A stretch of 64,000 nucleotides of DNA, taken from NCBI RefSeq assembly GCF_015082335.1, contig NZ_BLRL01000007.1:160727-224726 (forward strand), in the 5' to 3' direction. Positions 28,406 through 37,163 of this stretch are shown piece by piece. This DNA is from Moritella sp. F3. Its GTDB lineage: Bacteria; Pseudomonadota; Gammaproteobacteria; Enterobacterales; Moritellaceae. Positions within the stretch are counted from its first letter, which is position 1, and every line of letters starts with the position of its first letter. The notes below the pieces were generated by a model. That model was not told where the DNA came from, ran no database searches, and worked only from the letters and a program-made list of their open reading frames with translations. The position numbers were made by a program, and so were the translations under genes.

Positions 28406-29512
28406 ATGAGCAGTCAGATGAACACGTATCTCAATATTAATAATCTTGTTAAAAAATTCGGTAGTTTCACCGCATTGAACGACATATCTTTGCAGATCAA
28501 TCAAGGCGAGTTCATCTGCTTTTTAGGCCCTTCGGGCTGTGGTAAAACCACCTTACTTCGCGCAATAGCAGGCCTCGATTTAGCAACCTCTGGTTGTATC
28601 TTACAAGATGGTAAAGACACCACGTTCTTACCACCTGAAAAGCGCGATTTTGGTATTGTATTTCAATCTTATGCCCTCTTTCCTAACTTAACCGTTGCCG
28701 AAAATATCAGTGTTGGTTTACACAACCAAGGTAAATCAGTGGCTGAAGCCGTCGACATTGTAAATCATTGGTTAGGCATTATTGGCTTAGCTGATTCAGC
28801 GCCTAAATATCCCAATCAACTGTCTGGAGGCCAACAGCAACGAGTAGCTCTGGCACGTGCATTAGCATTATCGCCAGGCCTATTATTATTAGACGAACCG
28901 CTTTCAGCATTAGATGCACAAGTGCGAACGCATCTGCGAGAAGAAATTCGTTCACTGCAACGCAAGCTGGGGATTACGACCATTATGGTGACCCATGATC
29001 AAGAAGAAGCTTTAGCGATGGCCGACCGGATTGTCGTTATGAATCATGGCGTTATCGAGCAAGTGGGTACACCACAAGAAATTTATGATAAACCGGCATC
29101 GCGCTTTGTTGCAGAGTTTGTTGGCAACATGAATTTCATCGCCAGTTCAGTGATCAGCGATGACCAAATCCGTATCGCCGAAACGTTATTACCAAAACCA
29201 AAACGCGAGTTAAACCACGGTGAAATGTTTGATTTAGCCGTTCGCCCTGAAGATATTCAATTTAGCGATAATACCCAAGACCTTCCCGTACAAATTAAAT
29301 CAATGGAATTCCAAGGGACATACGTCCGCACTGAATGCCAATTAGTCGGTAATATGAATGCACCGATGATCAAAGTCGATGTGCCAATCCGAGACGTCAG
29401 AAAATTAAAATTAGCCAATGATGAGTTCCGCCGCATTAGTTATAGCGATGATTTTAGCCATATTTTTCCACGAAAAAATAACAACAGAAGCACGCTAGCG
29501 GTAGGGATATAA
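28406..29512 (+). CDS. phnT: 2-Aminoethylphosphonate ABC transporter ATP-binding protein (PhnT type)
   Basis: Energises AEP uptake. Walker A GPSGCGKTT (about 42-50), Q-loop FQSYALFP, ABC signature LSGGQQQRVALARALA and Walker B LLLLDEPLSALDA are intact, with the switch His in MVTHDQEE. The C-terminal about 120 residues form a TOBE-like regulatory domain. 368 residues, usual for this class. The start lies 8 bases after an operator, with poor ribosome site; the Met at codon 5 is an alternative. One base separates its stop from the permease start. Confidence 0.93.
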   Translation: MSSQMNTYLNINNLVKKFGSFTALNDISLQINQGEFICFLGPSGCGKTTLLRAIAGLDLATSGCILQDGKDTTFLPPEKRDFGIVFQSYALFPNLTVAENISVGLHNQGKSVAEAVDIVNHWLGIIGLADSAPKYPNQLSGGQQQRVALARALALSPGLLLLDEPLSALDAQVRTHLREEIRSLQRKLGITTIMVTHDQEEALAMADRIVVMNHGVIEQVGTPQEIYDKPASRFVAEFVGNMNFIASSVISDDQIRIAETLLPKPKRELNHGEMFDLAVRPEDIQFSDNTQDLPVQIKSMEFQGTYVRTECQLVGNMNAPMIKVDVPIRDVRKLKLANDEFRRISYSDDFSHIFPRKNNNRSTLAVGI

Positions 29513-29513
29513 C

Positions 29514-31235
29514 ATGGAATCGACAATAGATAAAAACCTAAAGGCACCAAGTTATCTGCAAAGATGGGCGCTTACTTTCAGCCGAGATAGCGCTATTCTC
29601 GCCACTATTTTAATTATATTAACGGTGTTGATGGGCTTTTTCATTGTTGCCCCGATGTTCACCATGTTTGCCAAAAGTGTCCAAGACATTGATGGCAATT
29701 TTATCGGTTTAACAAATTTCAGCGACTATTTTGCATCAAGCGCCATGATCGCGTCGATTACCAATACTGTCACTGTCGGTCTGATCACCACAGCGATTGT
29801 CGGCGTACTCGCCTTTAGCTATGCCTATGCACTAACACGTACCTGCATGCCATTTAAAACCTTCTTTCAAGTAATTGGTTCAGCGCCTATCCTTGCCCCG
29901 TCATTATTACCAGCGATCAGCTTGATTTACTTGTTTGGTAATCAAGGTATTGCCAAAGAGTTACTCGCTGGCGCATCTATTTACGGTGTTATCGGGATTA
30001 CAATTGGTATGGCGTTTTGGACATTCCCGCATGCCTTAATGATTTTAACAACAGCATTACGCACCTCAGATGCGCGTTTATATGAAGCTGCGACCGTCTT
30101 AAAAAATCATCCTGTTAAAACATTCTTTATGGTCACACTGCCAGCAGCAAAATATGGTGTGATTAGTACATTAATTTTAGTTTTCACCTTAGTGGTCTGT
30201 GACTTTGGTGTTCCAAAAGTGATTGGTGGCAGCTATAACGTACTGGCGACTGATATTTTCAAACAAGTTGTCGGCCAACAAAATTTCGCGATGGGCGCAG
30301 TGACCAGTGTATTACTGTTATTACCCGCGGTTTTAGCCTTTATTATTGACCGTCATGTTCAACGTAAACAACAAAACCTATTTGATTCTCGCTCTGTGGC
30401 TTACACACCAAAACCACATAAAGTACGTGATCATATTTGCTTGTTGTTTTGTAGTATCATCGCCTTTGCCATCATCTCCGTGATCGGCATGGCAATATAC
30501 GCTTCGTTCGTGACATTCTGGCCTTGGAACTTAAGTCTCAGCTTTAATAATTATAACTTTAGTGAAGTGAGCACCTATGGTTGGTCGCCTTATTTTAACT
30601 CGCTAACACTCGCAAGCTGGGTGGCTATTATCGGTACTGTTGTCATCTTTATTGGCGCGTACGTCATCGAAAAAGGCCGTGGTTTTGGACCGATTCGTCA
30701 ACTACTGCAAATGATCACGATTATCCCAATGGCAGTTCCGGGCATTGTACTAGGCTTAGGTTATATTTTCTTTTTCAATGATATAAACAACCCACTTAAT
30801 GGCTTGTATGCAACCATGATGTTATTGGTGGTTAATACTGTCGTGCATTACTACACGGTAGGCCACATGACAGCATTAACAGCATTAAAACAGTTGCCAG
30901 CAGAAATTGAAGCGATTTCAGCCTCGATTAAAATGCCGCAATACAAAGCATTTTTTGTTATCACGCTGCCAATTTGTGCACCTGCTATCATGGATATTGC
31001 GGCCTACTTGTTCATTAACGCCTTAACAACCACATCAGCAGTTGTATTCTTATATGCGACCGATACCATTCCAGCATCTGTGTCTGTATTAAACATGGAT
31101 GATGCCGGACAAACGGGTTCCGCGGCAGCAATGGCAGTGATGATTTTAATCACGGCGGCGACAGCAAAAATAGTTCACTTAGTGGCAGCATCGTTTATCA
31201 ATAAAAGAACACAAGCTTGGCGCCAGCAACATTAA
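29514..31235 (+). CDS. phnU: 2-Aminoethylphosphonate ABC transporter permease, fused two-domain (PhnU type)
   Basis: Inner-membrane channel for AEP. 573 residues hold two homologous permease halves, each about six helices. EAA loops couple to the ATPase: YEAATVLKNHPVKTFFMVTLP in the first half and EIEAISASIKMPQYKAFFVITLP in the second. This is the fused architecture of FbpB/PhnU2-type permeases, in contrast to separate PhnU and PhnV. It begins 1 bp after phnT with AGGGATA before the ATG. Confidence 0.93.
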   Translation: MESTIDKNLKAPSYLQRWALTFSRDSAILATILIILTVLMGFFIVAPMFTMFAKSVQDIDGNFIGLTNFSDYFASSAMIASITNTVTVGLITTAIVGVLAFSYAYALTRTCMPFKTFFQVIGSAPILAPSLLPAISLIYLFGNQGIAKELLAGASIYGVIGITIGMAFWTFPHALMILTTALRTSDARLYEAATVLKNHPVKTFFMVTLPAAKYGVISTLILVFTLVVCDFGVPKVIGGSYNVLATDIFKQVVGQQNFAMGAVTSVLLLLPAVLAFIIDRHVQRKQQNLFDSRSVAYTPKPHKVRDHICLLFCSIIAFAIISVIGMAIYASFVTFWPWNLSLSFNNYNFSEVSTYGWSPYFNSLTLASWVAIIGTVVIFIGAYVIEKGRGFGPIRQLLQMITIIPMAVPGIVLGLGYIFFFNDINNPLNGLYATMMLLVVNTVVHYYTVGHMTALTALKQLPAEIEAISASIKMPQYKAFFVITLPICAPAIMDIAAYLFINALTTTSAVVFLYATDTIPASVSVLNMDDAGQTGSAAAMAVMILITAATAKIVHLVAASFINKRTQAWRQQH

Positions 31236-31261
31236 GCATAAATAAGTCGAGTTGATAATAA

Positions 31262-32050
31262 GTGAATAAAAGGGCTGCCGTAGCAAAAAAGCATAGCGCG
31301 GCAGCCAATCATTCGATAAAAATAAATAAGGTTCGTGAGGCTTTAGTGCAATACCTAAACATTAAAAATGAAATTTTACAGCAAATTGAATCCGGCTTAT
31401 TAACTTCAGGGCAAAAGTTACCGTCAGAGCGAAAACTTGCAGAAGATTTCAATACCACCCGCGTGACACTACGTGAAGCATTGTCTTTGTTAGAGTCAAA
31501 AGGCCGCGTATATCGAGAAGACCGTCGAGGTTGGTTTATTTCCCCTGAACCATTACGTTATGATCCGACTAACACAACCAATTTTCACCGTTTAGCACAG
31601 AGTCAGCAACGCACCCCCAAAACAGAGTTAATCAGTGCCACCATGGTCGCTGCCGACAATCATATTGCGCAGCTATTACAAATAGCACCACAGACGGAAG
31701 TACTCAAAATTCATCGAGTGCGTTATTTAGAGGATAGACCTGTGGTATTAGTCACGAATTATGTGCTGCCAGAACGCCTACCCAACTTACTCGAACACGA
31801 TTTATCAGCGTCCTTAACGGATATTTATCAACAGCACTACGATACCCTTTACCAACGCACACATTATCGTATTCGTTCATCATCATTGATTGCCGACACT
31901 GCCACGCCGTTACGGGCAACATCAGGTTGCGCAGCTATGTATATAGAACGAGTCAATTATGATCAACACGATAATTTACTTGATTGTGATCTGGAATATT
32001 GGCGTCATGATGCTGTCATAATTGAAGCACAAGCGACTCGCCCAAAATAG
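31262..32050 (+). CDS. phnR: GntR/HutC-family regulator of phosphonate use (PhnR type)
   Basis: Transcription factor expected to sense AEP or a related compound. The N-terminal GntR winged helix is at about residues 30-95: GQKLPSERKLAEDFNTTRVTLREALSLLESKG, with wing YREDRRGWFI. The C-terminal two thirds is a UTRA ligand domain, with VLKIHRVRYLEDRPVVLVTNYVLP and the terminal ERVNYDQHDNLLDCDLEYWRHD. 262 residues from a GTG start with a weak ribosome site. Last gene of the plus-strand AEP operon; the three TGGTATAGWCCA-type sites are its likely operators. No second operator lies directly in front of it. Confidence 0.9.
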   Translation: MNKRAAVAKKHSAAANHSIKINKVREALVQYLNIKNEILQQIESGLLTSGQKLPSERKLAEDFNTTRVTLREALSLLESKGRVYREDRRGWFISPEPLRYDPTNTTNFHRLAQSQQRTPKTELISATMVAADNHIAQLLQIAPQTEVLKIHRVRYLEDRPVVLVTNYVLPERLPNLLEHDLSASLTDIYQQHYDTLYQRTHYRIRSSSLIADTATPLRATSGCAAMYIERVNYDQHDNLLDCDLEYWRHDAVIIEAQATRPK

Positions 32051-32252
32051 CGATAAACCATTAATAATAAATCAGTGGTTTTTTATATTGTGTATATACT
32101 CACCGGAATAAATGTTTTACAGCATTAACTTGACTGTGCTTTGTCAGTGATTAGAAATAATGTACCATATCAAAAAAGACTGACTAATATGGTCTAGAAT
32201 ACCCTATGCAAGTACACGCATGTTTAACACTCTCAATGATAGGAATTTATCC

Positions 32253-33086
32253 ATGGAATATCTCGAAAAACTGCTCGAACAAGCACCTGAGCTTGCGGCA
32301 ATTTACGGCACTAAAATACTACTCGCCCTTGTTATCTTTACAGTCGGTAAATACCTTGCCAATGTAATGAAAAAAATTACTGCGGGTTTATTGATAAAAC
32401 GTAACATTGACCAAACCGTTGCTTCTTTTATCAGTAATATGGCTTGGGGTGTCGTATTTGCATTCACGGTTATTGCAACGCTAAGCCAGTTTGGTGTGCA
32501 AACAGCATCACTGGTTGCTGTTATTGGTGCTGCAGGTCTAGCAGTTGGTCTTGCGCTACAAGGTTCGCTATCAAACTTTGCCGCGGGTGTATTAATGGTT
32601 ATCTTCCGCCCTTGTCGTATCGGTGATTACATCGAAGCTGCGGGTGTATCAGGTACTGTTGATGAAATTACCATTTTCTCGACTCGTTTAATTACACCAG
32701 ATAATAAAGTTATTATTGCACCCAATGCTGCGATCATGGATGGCACAATCACTAACTATTCAGCGCTAGGTAAACGTCGTTTAGATCTTGTAGTTGGCGT
32801 ATCGTATGACGCAGACATTAAGCAAACTAAAGCAATCTTAATTGACGTTATCAAAAACAACGAATTTACCCTACAAGATCCTGAGTACACCGTGGGTATT
32901 TTAGAATTAGCGGATTCATCGGTTAACTTCGCAGTGCGCCCTTGGGTTAAAACAGCCGATTACTGGGGCGCTTACTTCAGCATGCAAGAAGAGCTAAAAT
33001 TAGCCCTTGATACGGCAGGTATTGCTATCCCTTATCCACAATTAGATTTGCATGTACAAGGTAATCCAACACCGCCAGCAAGCTAA
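32253..33086 (+). CDS. mscS: Small-conductance mechanosensitive channel
   Basis: Tension-gated channel that releases solutes on hypo-osmotic shock. 277 residues, MscS length. Three N-terminal membrane segments end in the pore helix SLVAVIGAAGLAVGLALQGSLSNFAAGVLM, the Ala/Gly-rich MscS signature. The cytoplasmic beta domain follows with FRPCRIGDYIEAAGVSGTVDEI and the VPN-like IIAPNAAIMDG. I choose the ATG at 32253 (AGGA 8 bases upstream) over an in-frame ATG at 32220. Monocistronic; a strong hairpin follows. Confidence 0.95.
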   Translation: MEYLEKLLEQAPELAAIYGTKILLALVIFTVGKYLANVMKKITAGLLIKRNIDQTVASFISNMAWGVVFAFTVIATLSQFGVQTASLVAVIGAAGLAVGLALQGSLSNFAAGVLMVIFRPCRIGDYIEAAGVSGTVDEITIFSTRLITPDNKVIIAPNAAIMDGTITNYSALGKRRLDLVVGVSYDADIKQTKAILIDVIKNNEFTLQDPEYTVGILELADSSVNFAVRPWVKTADYWGAYFSMQEELKLALDTAGIAIPYPQLDLHVQGNPTPPAS

Positions 33087-33131
33087 TGTTGTGTAGAAAA
33101 TAGTTTAACGAAAAAGCATGTTTATAAAAAT

Positions 33132-33162
33132 AAATAGGAACCAAATATGGTTCCTATTTTTA
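33132..33162. terminator. Bidirectional terminator between mscS and the YbaK-like gene
   Basis: AAATAGGAACC / GGTTCCTATTT, perfect 11-bp stem (33132-33142, 33149-33159) with 6-nt loop and T/A runs on both sides. Confidence 0.9.
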
Positions 33163-33178
33163 TTTCATACCTACCGTT

Positions 33179-33688
33179 TTACAGATCGCGACGTTCAAAT
33201 AATGGTCCTTCTTTGAAGCTATATCCGCTAATATGACTATGCGGTAAACTGCCCATCGCCTTACCAAATTGACGTTTATCTAAATTGATTAAATTCACGT
33301 GATCGCCCGATTCAATAAAGAGTTGTTCCTGCTCGAATAACAGATCATCCACCAGCATATCCATGCCATAAATCTGCCCGAGTGAGGGGATCGCCCCAGG
33401 TTCACAATCTTGAAATAGTGTCGCTAATTCGTGTTCAGCCAATAAGTAATACTGTTTACCTGTTTGCCTATTAATTTCACCAATTAATACATGCTTGTTT
33501 GCAGGCACTACCGCCATAAGGTGATCGCCGCCAATGTCGCGTAAAATAACCGCTTTAGCGACTTGTGAACTGGAAACGTGTGCAGAGAGTGCTGAATTAA
33601 ATGAACTTGCCGTGTGCCGATGTTTCACTAAACTAAAATCGATATTGTGACTAGCCAAGAACTGGCCAACTCTGGTTGCCATACTCAT
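33179..33688 (-). CDS. YbaK/ProX-like aminoacyl-tRNA deacylase domain protein
   Basis: Single-domain member of the YbaK/EbsC family, whose studied members hydrolyse mischarged tRNA (Cys-tRNAPro, Ala-tRNAPro and related). The first strand-helix pattern (VGQFLASHNIDFSLVKH), the conserved KAVILRD Lys segment, VVPANKHV, and the CEPGAIPSLG loop followed by the D-x-x-L segment fit the fold. 169 residues from the Met at 33688, chosen because GGAGG lies 5 bases upstream. Which tRNA is edited cannot be read from the sequence. Monocistronic. Confidence 0.85.
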   Translation of the reverse strand: MSMATRVGQFLASHNIDFSLVKHRHTASSFNSALSAHVSSSQVAKAVILRDIGGDHLMAVVPANKHVLIGEINRQTGKQYYLLAEHELATLFQDCEPGAIPSLGQIYGMDMLVDDLLFEQEQLFIESGDHVNLINLDKRQFGKAMGSLPHSHISGYSFKEGPLFERRDL

Positions 33689-33781
33689 ATTAGCCTCCAT
33701 TAAATACTTTTTCTACAAGCAAAGTATGGAGGCTAAATGACAACAACGCGAGTTAATCACCTTATTATTTAATGAATGGTA

Positions 33782-34954
33782 TTAAACAGCATTTACTCGA
33801 TATTGACGCTGTTTGTAACGCAGTAACACAATAGCTAATAACGCATAACCAAAACATTGGATTAGTAACTGAGTTTGAAAATGCCTTACCACCTCAAAAT
33901 CAGCGCCCATTTGGTTTAATTGCAACAAACCTTGAATAGCCGCTGTGCTCGGGAATAATTGCGATACCGCCACCAACCAAGTCGGGATCTCACTTATCGG
34001 CCAAATAAAGCCACTACTGAATAACACAGGCATTGAGCTAAATAAAATAACCTGCGTCGCCGTTTCAGCTTGATTATACAACTGTCCTAACGCCACACCA
34101 AGACAGACAACGGCCAGTAAAAATGGTATCAGTAGCTTGAGAATATCCCACGCCGCCGCGAGTCGATTAACCCCGTATACATCCAATGCAAACCCAAAGT
34201 AATACAAGCTAAACACTAAATATAACCCCAGGAAAACCAGTCCTCGCGCCAGTAATAACAAAGTCGGCGATGCTGTTAACCAGTAACCTTGTTCTTTCGC
34301 CCTTGAGCGTTCATTTTGACTCGCCGATAAAATACCGCTAACGATTAATAATGTTTGCTGCAAGATCAAAATAAACACCGCGGGCACCACGTAATCTAAA
34401 TAACCATTTACTTGATTAAACACGGGTTGTAGGTTTAATGACGCTGGTTGCCACTGCTCTTTGGCCAACAGAATACTTTCTGTATCAACGGTTAACCTGG
34501 CCACTTTAATTTGTGCCGACAAGGTCCCACCCGCTTTAAGAATACCCGACGTGATCGTTGAGTAAGTCATGAAATAACTGGCATCACCACCGAGTGATAA
34601 GTTCACCGGCTTTTTCATCAACAGATCTCGACGAAAATGCTTAGGGATAACTAAGAAACCTTTTATTTTCCCTTGCTCAATTAACGCCTCGGCATCACGC
34701 ACTGAATCAACCTGACCAGCAATGTGTGTATCTGGCGTCGCGTTAACCATACGGATCAACTCACGACTCACCGAGCTGCGATCATAATCAATCACCACAA
34801 TTTCTGCGTCTCTTGATACCTGCTGAGAATACGGCAGTGGATACAAGATAGAGTACATAATAATGCCACCAAACATAGTCAATAAAATACTACGGTCGGC
34901 AAAAATACTTTTAATTTCGAGCACGACAAGTGCCAAGAATTTATTCATCTTCAT
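33782..34954 (-). CDS. ABC-2 type transporter permease (second permease of export operon)
   Basis: Inner-membrane exporter subunit. 390 residues with one N-terminal helix (about 20-40), a periplasmic domain of about 130 residues, and five clustered C-terminal helices, the ABC2_membrane_3 (YhhJ/YbhS-like) layout. The C-terminal half carries QNERSRAKEQGYW, an intracellular coupling loop, and FSSGFIWPISEIPTWL, a typical ABC-2 late motif. It overlaps the upstream permease gene by 14 bp. No ATPase gene is present in the operon. Function (drug, lipid or dye export) is unknown. Confidence 0.88.
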   Translation of the reverse strand: MKMNKFLALVVLEIKSIFADRSILLTMFGGIIMYSILYPLPYSQQVSRDAEIVVIDYDRSSVSRELIRMVNATPDTHIAGQVDSVRDAEALIEQGKIKGFLVIPKHFRRDLLMKKPVNLSLGGDASYFMTYSTITSGILKAGGTLSAQIKVARLTVDTESILLAKEQWQPASLNLQPVFNQVNGYLDYVVPAVFILILQQTLLIVSGILSASQNERSRAKEQGYWLTASPTLLLLARGLVFLGLYLVFSLYYFGFALDVYGVNRLAAAWDILKLLIPFLLAVVCLGVALGQLYNQAETATQVILFSSMPVLFSSGFIWPISEIPTWLVAVSQLFPSTAAIQGLLQLNQMGADFEVVRHFQTQLLIQCFGYALLAIVLLRYKQRQYRVNAV

Positions 34955-36149
34955 GCCCTACTGAGTTCTGGCTATGCGCAACTAACAATGCGTTATCACG
35001 GTGACGTTTAATCCGTGCTACCGCGATCACGAAGGTTAATGTAAATAACCCTAGCGCTAACAATTGCGGTAATAACACCGTAAAGCTTTGACCGTAATTA
35101 ACCTGGCCAATCTGTAACTGCATATAATGGGTGATGGGTAGCAGTGTCCGCCATATCTGCGCCAGCTGTGGCATGCTTTCAGCAGGGAATGTCACCCCGA
35201 TAAAAGCAAATGCAGGGGCTGAATACGCCGCGCCCATACTAATTGCCTGCGTTAAATTCATCGTCAACGTGAAGATAAACAGTGCAACAGCCTGCCCAGC
35301 TAATACGCCCATCACCAGTATCAGTAATAAATATCCCCAGTTCCCATGCATTGGCATACTTAAGTAACCGTAGAAGAAACTCAAAAACAACAGACCATGC
35401 ACTATGGATAACAAGGTATAAGGTAATAGTTTGCCTATCACAGCACTAGTAACAACCCCCTCAGCGCGCTGAAACCAGCGTCCTTGGCTATTGTTTTTAT
35501 ATTCCGAACCAAACGCCAGCAAGACTGATACCAACACAAAAATCTGCCATAACGCCGGCACAGCGGCCATGACTAAAAATGGCACGTAGTTCGTTGATAC
35601 GTTATAGAGAGGATTAACCTGTGTCGAAATAGGGGCTACCGCACCTTTAATAAGCGCGAGATGACCACCCGTCGCCAGCGTTTTTACCGCATCAATTTGT
35701 GCAGTGAAAGTAGCAAAGGTTTTCGCCATATTCGAGGAGACTAATTTGCCAATTAACACATACTGCGCATTGTAGAAGGTACTCACTTCTGGTGTCATCG
35801 CCAAATAGATTTTTTTCTCGAACCCGTGTGGTATTTGCACGACAGCATAGACTTCACCACGCTGCATCAAGGCTTTACCCTCTGCAAGGTTCGTCAATTG
35901 ACTCGCGACAGCAAGCGCTGGATTGGCATCAATAAAACGCACTAAACTACGTGATGATTGGCTATGATCTTGATCGACAACAGCCACAGCAAGATCACGT
36001 GGAATACCTTGCGAGAAAATGGCGTACACCAACAACATGCAAGCAATCGGCAACCAAGTTACCAGTGAAAATTGCCATTTAGAGGCCAATATCAAGCGAT
36101 TTTCACGCTGCCAAACCGCTTTGATTTGCCTAATGAATGAACTCATCAT
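34941..36149 (-). CDS. ABC-2 type transporter permease (first permease of export operon)
   Basis: Paralogue of the following permease: 402 residues, the same N-terminal helix plus periplasmic domain (AVVDQDHSQSSRSLVRFID is a hallmark of the family), and a C-terminal five-helix bundle. GVTFPAESMPQLAQIWRTLLPITHYM matches the late ABC-2 loop. It lies 9 bp behind the HlyD-family gene and overlaps the next permease gene by 14 bp. The two permeases probably form a heterodimer. The energising ATPase is missing from the locus. Confidence 0.88.
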   Translation of the reverse strand: MMSSFIRQIKAVWQRENRLILASKWQFSLVTWLPIACMLLVYAIFSQGIPRDLAVAVVDQDHSQSSRSLVRFIDANPALAVASQLTNLAEGKALMQRGEVYAVVQIPHGFEKKIYLAMTPEVSTFYNAQYVLIGKLVSSNMAKTFATFTAQIDAVKTLATGGHLALIKGAVAPISTQVNPLYNVSTNYVPFLVMAAVPALWQIFVLVSVLLAFGSEYKNNSQGRWFQRAEGVVTSAVIGKLLPYTLLSIVHGLLFLSFFYGYLSMPMHGNWGYLLLILVMGVLAGQAVALFIFTLTMNLTQAISMGAAYSAPAFAFIGVTFPAESMPQLAQIWRTLLPITHYMQLQIGQVNYGQSFTVLLPQLLALGLFTLTFVIAVARIKRHRDNALLVAHSQNSVGHEDE

Positions 36150-36158
36150 CAGACCAAC

Positions 36159-37163
36159 TTACTGCGCTGTCGCTGTCGCTGACGGCGCCAGCTCGACAAG
36201 TACGCTCATACCAACACGCAGGTCGGCAATCGGCTTAACCGGTCTTGCTTCAATTTCAAACGTGCGTAAATCAAAGCCTTTCGCACTATCTGTTGAGCGC
36301 CACGTCGCGTAATCACCCATAACCGCAATATGGGTGACTTCATACTGGTAACTCGCATCACCGAGTGCAGGGATACGCGCAGTTAATACCGTGCCTTTTT
36401 TCAATCTTGGTAATAAGTCTTCACGAATATTAAATACCGCCCAACTATCGTTAATATCGACAATACTCACCACAGGGAAACCAGTCGGCGCTAATTCACC
36501 TTCTTTAAGCAGGATTTGCACAACCTCACCATCACGCAGGGCATATTGTTTAGTATCTTTGGTGTAAGATTCAACTTCAGCCACCACACCTTCAGCCATG
36601 CGCTCTTGCTCGATAGCCGCTTGCTTGGTTTCTTTACGCGCGCCTTCTTTGGCCATTTGATAAACTTGGTACGCTGCATTTTGAGTATATTTAGCCGCTT
36701 GCCATTGAGTATATACTTCATCACGCTTTTGCTCTGGCAATACCCCATCGTTATAGAGATTATCAACGCGCTGATAGGTTTTCTCCATCAGCTGTGATGC
36801 AGCTTGGGCTTTTTTCCATTGGTCTTTAGACGCTATGATTTGCTGTTCACGAGCCCCCGTTTCAGCTTGTTCACGCATTGCACTTGCCGCCGATCGACCT
36901 GCTTTTGCTTGTGCTAACTTAGCTTCTAATTCAGGACTTGCCAGCGAAAATATTAACTGCCCTTGACTAACAAACTCCCCTTTTTTCACATCGACAGAGG
37001 CTATACGCCCCGGGATCTTAGACGATACGTTATATTCCTCAGCTTCAATCTGGCCTTGTAATAAGATATTTTTCGGTTCGTACGCCTTATTAAATTCAAA
37101 TACTAACCAGCCGATAACAACTAATACGACTACCGCAATGATGCCTTTTTTAACATTACTCAT
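36159..37163 (-). CDS. HlyD/EmrA-family periplasmic adaptor
   Basis: Membrane-fusion protein linking the ABC-2 permeases to the TolC-like channel. 334 residues: one N-terminal anchor helix (about 6-26), the lipoyl half NVSSKIPGRIASVDVKKGEFVSQGQ, a long coiled-coil hairpin rich in Ala/Gln/Lys (about 70-195), the second lipoyl half and a beta-barrel. It starts directly after the TolC-like gene's stop, so the genes are tightly coupled. YbhG/YhiI-type adaptors have the same organisation. Confidence 0.9.
   Translation of the reverse strand: MSNVKKGIIAVVVLVVIGWLVFEFNKAYEPKNILLQGQIEAEEYNVSSKIPGRIASVDVKKGEFVSQGQLIFSLASPELEAKLAQAKAGRSAASAMREQAETGAREQQIIASKDQWKKAQAASQLMEKTYQRVDNLYNDGVLPEQKRDEVYTQWQAAKYTQNAAYQVYQMAKEGARKETKQAAIEQERMAEGVVAEVESYTKDTKQYALRDGEVVQILLKEGELAPTGFPVVSIVDINDSWAVFNIREDLLPRLKKGTVLTARIPALGDASYQYEVTHIAVMGDYATWRSTDSAKGFDLRTFEIEARPVKPIADLRVGMSVLVELAPSATATAQ

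Noticed and set aside
32180..32201. TGGTCTAGAATACC upstream of mscS as another PhnR-like site
   Set aside because: Only the left half resembles the motif, and mscS has no link to phosphonates.
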